Assembly: GCF_027923555.1 (NCBI RefSeq) | Contig: NZ_AP025523.1 | Span: 1,426,001 to 1,490,000 of the forward strand | DNA from: Vulcanimicrobium alpinum | GTDB lineage: Bacteria; Vulcanimicrobiota; Vulcanimicrobiia; Vulcanimicrobiales; Vulcanimicrobiaceae | Direction: 5' to 3' | DNA length: 64,000 nucleotides | In this document: piece after piece, positions 58,291 to 64,000 of the stretch | Layout: the number at the start of each line of letters is the position of its first letter | Position numbering within the stretch: position 1 is the stretch's first letter | Made by a program: the position numbers and the translations under genes | The notes under the pieces: model-generated | What the model was told of the DNA's origin: nothing | Seen by the model: only the letters and a program-made list of their open reading frames with translations | Database searches by the model: none

Positions 58291-59238
58291 TTACACCGGC
58301 GGGGCTTGGACGCCGTGCGCGAACGCTTCGAGGCGCGCACGGTCGATCGAGCGGACGCGGCCGCGATCGAGTTCCACCGCCGCGGCATTTTTCAGGCGGA
58401 TTAAGGCGCGCGCCGCCATGTCGCGCACGGTGCCGGCGGCCGCGGCGATCTGGGCTTGCGAGAGGTTTTCCACGCCGGGCAGACCGGGCGCCATCCCGAC
58501 CGTCGCGGGCGCGTACGACATCAGGAACTTCGCGACGCGCTGCAGGACGTGCGCGAACGCCAGATCGGCGATCGTGTCGATCGAGCGGCGCCGCGCCTGC
58601 GACGATGCGGCGAGAAATCCGAGCGCGAGCTCGCTGTCGTTGCGGACGGCATGCAGGATCGCTTCGGTGGGCACCAGCACCAAGGTGCAGTCCGTCAGCG
58701 CCTCGGCGCGCGTCGTCGCGCCGCCGCCGTCGAACGTCCCCGACTCGTTGAGCGGATCTTGGGTCAGCCGTTCGCCGAGCGCGTGCGTCTTGCCGTCGGG
58801 CGAGAGCAGCGTGTACACGACCTTGCCGCCCCGCACGAAGCCGAGATACGGCCACATCTCGCCTTCATCGAAGATCGTCTCGCCGGTGCGGTACGCGCGT
58901 TCCGTCGCGACGGCGGCGAGTTCGTTGATCGTCGACTGCTTCGCGTTGGCGAAGGGCGGGCAATGGGTGAGAAACGTCGCGGTGTCGGCGCGCTCGTCGA
59001 CGCGCTCGAGCCGGATCGTCCAGCGTCCGCTCCCGAGGTTGCGCGCGTCCCACGCGAAGTGGCCCGGCCGGTACTGCTGGAACTCGTTGCGCAGCGAGCG
59101 GGGATCGCTCTCTTCGAGCAGCTCAAGGATCCCTCCGACCGGGAGCTTGTCGAACGTGTCGAAGATGCGCGCGCTGCGGTTGTGCGCGGGCAAGGTGCGA
59201 GCGTCGATCGTCACGGAGGCCGCGCGGACGGTGGGCAT
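58291..59238 (-). CDS. Crp/Fnr-type regulator fused to N-terminal DUF2249 domain
   Basis: A 315-residue protein. Residues 8-72 (TIDARTLPAHNRSARIFDTF, VGGILELLEESDPRSLRNEF) form a DUF2249 domain; residues 95-215 are a cNMP-binding fold (RTGETIFDEGEMWPYLGFVR); residues 225-305 are the Crp helix-turn-helix (NLSQAQIAAAAGTVRDMAA, ALIRLKNAAAVELDRGRVRS). DUF2249 and Crp/Fnr are both linked to NO and redox responses in other bacteria, so sensing of NO or redox state is possible. No FNR cysteine cluster is seen. Confidence 0.85.
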   Translation of the reverse strand: MPTVRAASVTIDARTLPAHNRSARIFDTFDKLPVGGILELLEESDPRSLRNEFQQYRPGHFAWDARNLGSGRWTIRLERVDERADTATFLTHCPPFANAKQSTINELAAVATERAYRTGETIFDEGEMWPYLGFVRGGKVVYTLLSPDGKTHALGERLTQDPLNESGTFDGGGATTRAEALTDCTLVLVPTEAILHAVRNDSELALGFLAASSQARRRSIDTIADLAFAHVLQRVAKFLMSYAPATVGMAPGLPGVENLSQAQIAAAAGTVRDMAARALIRLKNAAAVELDRGRVRSIDRARLEAFAHGVQAPPV

Positions 59239-59293
59239 CGGTTGCTGGGATGCTCCGAAGGTAGCGCTTTCCCTGCGAGGCGAAGCCTAGAGG

Positions 59294-59827
59294 GTGCCGG
59301 CTTTCACGCGCCGCTGGGGAGCGCGCGCACTCGACGTCGCGGCCGTCTTGGTGCTCGCGTACGCGGCCGCCCGATTCTTCGTCTTCCCGCGCCTCCACCA
59401 TGCCCCGGCCGCGGCGCCGCCGGTCTCGCTGGCGACGCTGGCCGGTCCGCGATTCGACCTCGACCGCACGCGCGGGAAGCTCGTGTTCCTGGAGTTCTTC
59501 GCGACGTGGTGCCAGCCGTGCCGGGCATCGATCCCGCTGGTGCAGCGATTCAAGCGCGATCACCCCGCCGTGGTCGTCGAATCCGTCGACGTCGGCGAGC
59601 CCGATGCGCTGGCGCGCGGTTTCGCCCGGACCTTCGCGATGCGCGACGTCGCGCTGGACCCCGATGAGACCGTCGCGCACGCCTTCGCCGTCGACGGGTT
59701 TCCGACGCTGGTCGCCGTCGATCCGCACGGCACGATCGTCGCGCGCTGGATCGGCGAGAACCCGAACATCGAGCAGGCGATGACCGACGCGGTCGCGCGT
59801 TACGCCGGCCGCGTCGGGCTGCGCTAA
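59294..59827 (+). CDS. TlpA/ResA-type membrane-anchored thioredoxin
   Basis: A 177-residue protein with an N-terminal anchor (ALDVAAVLVLAYAAARFFVF) and a thioredoxin fold: KLVFLEFFATWCQPCRASIP with the CQPC pair, and VDGFPTLVAVDPHGTIVAR with cis-Pro. Such proteins reduce apocytochrome c or other exported thiols. GTG 59294 is used. Its stop interlocks with that of the convergent enoyl-CoA hydratase gene (CTAA). Confidence 0.85.
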   Translation: MPAFTRRWGARALDVAAVLVLAYAAARFFVFPRLHHAPAAAPPVSLATLAGPRFDLDRTRGKLVFLEFFATWCQPCRASIPLVQRFKRDHPAVVVESVDVGEPDALARGFARTFAMRDVALDPDETVAHAFAVDGFPTLVAVDPHGTIVARWIGENPNIEQAMTDAVARYAGRVGLR

Positions 59828-60609
59828 CGCCCGCGAAACGCGGGCTTGCGTTTGTCGAGAAACGCGCGCGAACCCTCGCGAAAATCTTCGGTGCTCACCG
59901 CGTAGCCGAAACGCAGCGCTTCGAGCGCGAGCCCGTCGGCGAGCGTCAGCGCCGCGCCGTCGACGATCGCGCGCTTCGTCGCGGTGATCGCGAGCGGCGC
60001 CTTCGCGGCGATGAGCTCGGCGATGCGGCGGGCTTCGCCGAGCAGCGCGTCGGCGGGGAGGACCCTCTGCACCAGACCGATGCGGAGCGCTTCCTGGGCG
60101 TCGATCATCTCGCCCGTCAAGCACAGGTACATCGCCCACCCTTCGCCCAGGAGCCGGGTCGTGCGCTGCGTCCCGCCGTAGCCGGGGACGATCCCGAGGT
60201 TCACCTCGGGCTGGCCGAACTTCGCGTTCTCCGAGGCGATGCGGATATCGCAGGCCATCGCCATCTCGCAGCCGCCGCCCAGCGCGAAACCGTTGACGGC
60301 GGCGATCACGGGGACGCGCAGCCGCTCGATCGCGACGGTCAGCGCCTGGCCGCGCCGCGCCTGCTCCTCGCCCGCCCGCGCGTCGGGAAGCGCGTTCAGT
60401 TCCGCGATGTCGGCGCCGGCTGCGAACGCCTTGGGACCCGCACCGGTGAGGATCACCGCGCGCAAGGCGTCGTCGGCGTCCAGGGTCGCGAGCGCCTGGC
60501 CGAGCTCATCGAGCATCGCAAGGTTAAGGGCGTTTAAGACGTTCGGTCGGTTGAGAGTGATCGTCGCGATCGGACCGTCTCGCTCGACGGTGATCGTCTG
60601 CAGCACCAT
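59824..60609 (-). CDS. Enoyl-CoA hydratase/isomerase-family protein
   Basis: A 261-residue crotonase-fold enzyme: ATITLNRPNVLNALNLAMLD, AFAAGADIAELNALPDARAG (oxyanion hole), VNGFALGGGCEMAMACDIRI and GTQRTTRLLGEGWAMYLCLT. It hydrates enoyl-CoA in fatty-acid or amino-acid breakdown; exact substrate cannot be told. ATG 60609 or 60624 could start it; neither has a clear ribosome site. Confidence 0.9.
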   Translation of the reverse strand: MVLQTITVERDGPIATITLNRPNVLNALNLAMLDELGQALATLDADDALRAVILTGAGPKAFAAGADIAELNALPDARAGEEQARRGQALTVAIERLRVPVIAAVNGFALGGGCEMAMACDIRIASENAKFGQPEVNLGIVPGYGGTQRTTRLLGEGWAMYLCLTGEMIDAQEALRIGLVQRVLPADALLGEARRIAELIAAKAPLAITATKRAIVDGAALTLADGLALEALRFGYAVSTEDFREGSRAFLDKRKPAFRGR

Positions 60610-60677
60610 CGCCATCATCGACATGCGCTACGTCGGGGTTTCGGTGACGCCCTTCCCTCTGCTATGGTGGATGAGAC

Positions 60678-61307
60678 ATGCGTGCCGCTTACCACGAGGC
60701 TCTCGAGAACTCGCGCCTCGACGTCGTCCGCCTCGGTGCCCTCGTCTCCGACGCGATCCGCACCGCGACGCAGGCGCTCGAGCGGCGCGACGTCGTGCTG
60801 GCCGGCCGCGTCGTCGCCGGCGACGACGAAGTCGACGAGATGCGGCGCCGGGTCGAGGCGACCTGCATCGAGATGATCTGGAAGCAGCAGCCGGTAGCGG
60901 GCGAACTGCGTTCGATCGCGGGGATGCTGCAGATCGTCACCGACCTCGAACGGATCGGCGACTACGCGGTCGACATCGCGAAGAACGCGATCAAGCTCGC
61001 CGACGTCGCGGTCCGGCCTGCGAGCGTCGAGATCGGCCGGATCGCCAGCGTCGCGTACGAGATGCTCGTCGACGTGATGCGCGCCTATCGCGAGGGCGAC
61101 GAGAAGCTGGCCGACGCTGTGATCGAGCGGGACGATACCGTCGACGAACTCTACCACTCGAGCCTCTCGGCCCTCCAGACGGAGATGCAGCAAGATCCGG
61201 GTACGGTACCGGCAGGCACCCTCTTGCTCTTCGTCGTTTCGATCATCGAACGGGTCGGCGACCGGGCGCAAAACATCGCCTGGCACACAAAGGATATCTA
61301 CGCATGA
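60678..61307 (+). CDS. phoU: PhoU-family phosphate regulator
   Basis: A 209-residue all-helical protein with two PhoU repeats; metal-binding segments LQIVTDLERIGDYAVDIAKN and VVSIIERVGDRAQNIAWHTK are the E/DxxxD motifs of the family. PhoU links Pst phosphate uptake to PhoR. pst genes are not adjacent. TATGGT at 60663-60668 could be a -10, only 15 bases before the ATG. Confidence 0.92.
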   Translation: MRAAYHEALENSRLDVVRLGALVSDAIRTATQALERRDVVLAGRVVAGDDEVDEMRRRVEATCIEMIWKQQPVAGELRSIAGMLQIVTDLERIGDYAVDIAKNAIKLADVAVRPASVEIGRIASVAYEMLVDVMRAYREGDEKLADAVIERDDTVDELYHSSLSALQTEMQQDPGTVPAGTLLLFVVSIIERVGDRAQNIAWHTKDIYA

Positions 61308-61735
61308 TGCGATTGCTCGCCGGCCTGCTCCTCGCTCTCGCGATCGCCGCCCCGGCCCTCGCGGCCGACGGGCCGGTGCGGCTCACCCTCGACGGCCGCC
61401 CGATCGACCGCCAGGGTGGGAGCGCGGTCACGCACGGCGGCGTCGTCTACGGCGATCTCCTCGATCTGGTGAAGTCGTTCGACGGCCTGCTGACCTATCA
61501 CGGGCCCTCCGTCGAGGTGACGCTCAACGGCAAGACCGTTCGCTTCACGCGCGGCAGCCGGACGGCGCAGCTCGGCGAAGAGGCGGTGACGATGCGCGGG
61601 GCGCCGTTTCTGCGTCAGGGCGAGATGTTCGTCCCGCTCGATTTCTTCGTGACGAAGGTCGCCGGCGCGAAATTGCGCGTGAACCCGGCGCGCACGCGCG
61701 CGAACATCTACGTGAACGCCAACCCGTTGTCGTGA
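61304..61735 (+). CDS. Exported copper-amine-oxidase N-terminal-like (stalk) domain protein
   Basis: A 143-residue protein with signal peptide (MRLLAGLLLALAIAAPALA) and one domain: YGDLLDLVKSFDGLLTYHGP, VEVTLNGKTVRFTRGS and LRQGEMFVPLDFFVTKVAGA match the copper amine oxidase N-terminal (Cu_amine_oxidN1) fold, used as a wall or peptide-binding module. It overlaps phoU by 4 bases and the next gene by GTGA. Confidence 0.78.
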   Translation: MMRLLAGLLLALAIAAPALAADGPVRLTLDGRPIDRQGGSAVTHGGVVYGDLLDLVKSFDGLLTYHGPSVEVTLNGKTVRFTRGSRTAQLGEEAVTMRGAPFLRQGEMFVPLDFFVTKVAGAKLRVNPARTRANIYVNANPLS

Positions 61736-62847
61736 TCCCGCGCGGGGCGTTCGCGCTCGCTCCGGGACTCGTCTACCTCAACCACGCCGCGGTCGGTATT
61801 TTGCCGGTCGCCACGCGCGACGCGCTGCACGCGATGATCGACGATCACGCGGCGCGCGGCGTGCTTGGCACGTGGCCGCGCGAGCAGGCCGTTCCGTCGT
61901 ATCGCCGCCGCATCGCCGAGTTCATCGGCGGCCGCGGCGACGAGATCGCCCTGCTGCGCAACACCGGCGACGGCGCGACGATCCTCGCGCAAGGCCTCGA
62001 CCTCGCACCGGGCGACGAGGTGATCACCGGCGCAAACGAGTTCGGCTCGAACGCGTATCCCTGGCTGGCGCTGCGCGAGCGCGGCGTGCGGGTCACGCTG
62101 CTCGACGCACCGCGCGAGCGGATGACGCCCGACGTGCTGCGACGCGCGCTCGGCCCGCGTACCAAAGCGGTCGCCGTCTCGTGGGTGACGTTCGACGACG
62201 GCTACCGCCACGATCTCGCCGCCCTCGCCGAGGTCGCGCACGCGGGCGGCGCACTGTTCTTCGTCGACGCGATCCAGGGACTCGGCGCATTTCCGCTCGA
62301 CGTGAACGCGACCGGCGTCGACGCGGTGTACGCGGGCGGCGCCAAATGGCTGATGGCGCTGCAGGGCGTCAGCGTGCTGTGGCTGCGCGGCGCGCTGCTT
62401 GACCGCATCGCGCTGCGGCTGCCGGGCTGGCGTTCCGTCGCCGATATGTGGAACTTTTTCGACTACGCCCAGCCGCCGGCGCCCGGCGCTTCGCGCTACG
62501 AAGGGGGCACGCCGAACTTCCTCGGCGCGCTCTCGCTCGCGACGTCGATCGACGTGCTCGCCGGCGCCGGAATCGCGTCGATTGCCGAGCACGTCGTCGC
62601 GCTGACCGACCGGCTCGCCGACGGCGTGCGACGTCGCGGTTACACGGTGATCGGCGACCGTTCGCGCGAGGCGGTGAAATCAGCGATCGTGACGTTCCGC
62701 CGGGACGGCGAGGACGCGGTCGCGCTCGGACGGCGGCTCGCCGCCGCCGGAATCTGCGTCACCTCGCGTCCGGGCGGAATTCGCGCGGCGCCGCACGGCC
62801 ACAACACGGCGAGCGACATCGACGCGCTGCTCGACGCGCTGACGTAA
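61732..62847 (+). CDS. Class V aminotransferase-family PLP enzyme
   Basis: A 371-residue protein of the aminotransferase class V/cysteine desulfurase superfamily. VYLNHAAVGILPVAT opens it, LLRNTGDGATILAQGL binds PLP phosphate, FFVDAIQGLGAFPLDV holds the PLP Asp/Gln, and GVDAVYAGGAKWLMALQG the Schiff-base Lys. A desulfurase-type catalytic Cys loop is not evident, so transamination or isopenicillin-epimerase-like chemistry is more likely. Substrate unknown. Confidence 0.85.
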   Translation: MIPRGAFALAPGLVYLNHAAVGILPVATRDALHAMIDDHAARGVLGTWPREQAVPSYRRRIAEFIGGRGDEIALLRNTGDGATILAQGLDLAPGDEVITGANEFGSNAYPWLALRERGVRVTLLDAPRERMTPDVLRRALGPRTKAVAVSWVTFDDGYRHDLAALAEVAHAGGALFFVDAIQGLGAFPLDVNATGVDAVYAGGAKWLMALQGVSVLWLRGALLDRIALRLPGWRSVADMWNFFDYAQPPAPGASRYEGGTPNFLGALSLATSIDVLAGAGIASIAEHVVALTDRLADGVRRRGYTVIGDRSREAVKSAIVTFRRDGEDAVALGRRLAAAGICVTSRPGGIRAAPHGHNTASDIDALLDALT

Positions 62848-62855
62848 ACGCCGCG

Positions 62856-63590
62856 TCAGCGGCCGCTCCCCGAATCCGCCGGTCCGCCCGCGAAGATCCC
62901 GGCGAACAGGTTGATCACCATCCCGACGATGATCGAGTTGTACGCGAACGAGATCACCGAGTGCACGATCACCTCGCGGCGCACGCGCGTCTCCGTGACC
63001 TGCGGGTCGGAGACGGCGAACGACGTGCCGAGCGTGAACGCAAAGTACGCGAAATCGTAATCGTTCGGCCGCGTCGTGCCGGGGAAGTTGATCCCGCCGC
63101 ATTCGGTGCCGTCGCCGTCGTCGTCGAACCAGTAAAGGTGCGCGTAGCGGAACGTGTAGACGGTGTGCACCAGGAACCAACCCAGCGCGATCGCGAGGAT
63201 CCCGAGAATGTACGCTTCCCATTTTTCGGTCTGGTTTTGCACGTGCGGTCCGTGGCCGATGATCGCGATCGCCGAGACGAGTCCGAGAACCACCGACGCC
63301 AGGACGATCAGCAGGATGACGTTGTGGCCGGGGTCGTCGTTCGCCGCGCGCAGCCGCGTCAGTTCGGCGTCCATGTGCAGGCTGCGCAGCCAGAAGAAGG
63401 CGAGCAGCACGGTCGCGGCCGCGTCGTACGCGGCGACGACGCGGGTCGCACCGTGCAGCCAGGTCGGCACCAGGAAGTAGACCGCCGCGCCGACCAGCCC
63501 GGCCGCCGTGAAGCTCTGCAGGCGGCGGCGATTGCGCATCCTCATCGCATGCTCGGCTCGTTCATCGCGCGCCGCGCGCTCGTCGATCAT
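62856..63590 (-). CDS. DUF1345 membrane protein
   Basis: A 244-residue protein with about five helices. LGWFLVHTVYTFRYAHLYWF followed by NDYDFAYFAFTLGTSFAVSD are the DUF1345 signatures; between them lies an acidic segment (DDDGDGTECGG) that could bind a metal. Function unknown. It is convergent with the aminotransferase gene and starts 3 bases after the end of the next minus-strand gene. Confidence 0.8.
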   Translation of the reverse strand: MIDERAARDERAEHAMRMRNRRRLQSFTAAGLVGAAVYFLVPTWLHGATRVVAAYDAAATVLLAFFWLRSLHMDAELTRLRAANDDPGHNVILLIVLASVVLGLVSAIAIIGHGPHVQNQTEKWEAYILGILAIALGWFLVHTVYTFRYAHLYWFDDDGDGTECGGINFPGTTRPNDYDFAYFAFTLGTSFAVSDPQVTETRVRREVIVHSVISFAYNSIIVGMVINLFAGIFAGGPADSGSGR

Positions 63591-63592
63591 CG

Positions 63593-64000
63593 CTAGAAGC
63601 CGTCGTCCGCGACGCGGCACGGAGCCATGATCGCGTCGCTCATCCCATGGATCACGCGCTTGTCGGCCGGCGCGACGGTCGCGAGGATTCCGCCGAGCTT
63701 CGTCTCGTCGCCGACGACGAAGTAATACGGGCAGAGCCGGACGCGTCCGTCCATCTCTTTGATCTCGTTCGAGGAGGCCGCGAGATACGGGACGCGGACG
63801 CGGCGTCCTTTGTGAAAACGCTGCAGGATGTACGGCGTCTTCTCGAACGACGCGGCGGCGTCGTGCAGCGCTTCGCGCCAGCCGTGTTTGGTGAGGTCGT
63901 TCGCGACCTTCACGCCGCGCGAGCCCCACGCCAGTTCGCTGTACCCGGACGGCTTGAGCACGTAGTCGCGCTCGCTCTTGCCGAGTTCTTCCAATTGCGA
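63593..64000 (-). CDS. C-terminal part of a large protein cut by the window edge
   Basis: At least 133 residues are visible, ending at 63593; the 5' part lies beyond the window. RDYVLKPSGYSELAWGSRGV, TPYILQRFHKGRRVRVPYLA and LCPYYFVVGDETKLGGILAT look like the C-terminal half of an ATP-grasp-type fold (Lys in VLKPSG, Gln/Arg in LQRF), as in carboxylate-amine ligases. I cannot name the substrate. Confidence 0.6.
   Translation of the reverse strand, partial: SQLEELGKSERDYVLKPSGYSELAWGSRGVKVANDLTKHGWREALHDAAASFEKTPYILQRFHKGRRVRVPYLAASSNEIKEMDGRVRLCPYYFVVGDETKLGGILATVAPADKRVIHGMSDAIMAPCRVADDGF

Noticed and set aside
1-64000. CRISPR array or prophage
   Set aside because: No regularly spaced direct repeats, cas genes, capsid, tail or terminase genes were seen.

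Overview
The window is chromosomal DNA from a high-GC bacterium with dense gene packing. Many neighbouring genes overlap by the 4-base NTGA start/stop junction, and GTG or TTG starts are frequent. Tat-type signal peptides, many exported c-type cytochromes and a cbb3-type oxidase point to an aerobic or microaerobic bacterium with an energised periplasm or exoplasm. The housekeeping genes do not look proteobacterial. An uncultured lineage such as Eremiobacterota (WPS-2) would fit, but that is inference and would need rplA/nusG/recG phylogeny.

Region 1 (1-20180) is a lithotrophic sulfur-oxidation island edged by transposase genes and remnants. On the left lie an IS3-family element and a broken IS256-family element. 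On the right lie decayed IS256 and IS3 fragments, and a head-to-head pair of IS256 fragments sits in the middle. The island encodes a CuA-type cupredoxin, a SorAB-like sulfite dehydrogenase (molybdoenzyme plus cytochrome c), a cbb3-type oxidase (CcoN, CcoO, CcoQ-like, and an Ig-domain cytochrome in the CcoP position), a TDT/SLAC1-family transporter that could export sulfite, a LysR regulator, then soxS-X-Y-Z-A-B-C-D, a CcdA/SoxV-type thiol electron carrier and two exported DsrE-like proteins. Together these can take thiosulfate and sulfite to sulfate and pass electrons through cytochromes (and perhaps the cupredoxin) to oxygen.

Region 2 (20300-45170) is the backbone. It contains, in order but dispersed, tRNA-Thr(UGU, inverted), tRNA-Tyr, tRNA-Gly, tRNA-Thr(GGU), rpmG, tRNA-Trp, secE, nusG, rplK, rplA, rplJ and rplL. 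This is the classic thrU-tyrU-glyT-thrT-tufB-secE-nusG-rplKAJL cluster opened up by insertions. The inserted genes encode LuxR, diguanylate cyclase and PAS/GAF/PP2C regulators, fumarylacetoacetase, malate synthase, an Nramp-type transporter, an S1-domain protein and others. tufB is absent and rpoB does not follow rplL. The tRNA-Thr(UGU) has a class II-type long variable arm.

Region 3 (45200-49440) holds an exported protein with a frameshift, a heavily damaged M13 peptidase gene, and an intact M48 peptidase. Region 4 (49699-64000) holds tRNA-Gly(CCC), tRNA-Cys, a CHASE3/PP2C phosphatase, hisF-hisIE-recG-HAD-rsmD-coaD-coiled-coil protein-MFS in one tightly overlapping run, a DUF2249-Crp regulator, a TlpA-like thioredoxin, enoyl-CoA hydratase, phoU and its operon, and two minus-strand genes, the last cut by the window end. 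No CRISPR array, rRNA gene or prophage was seen.
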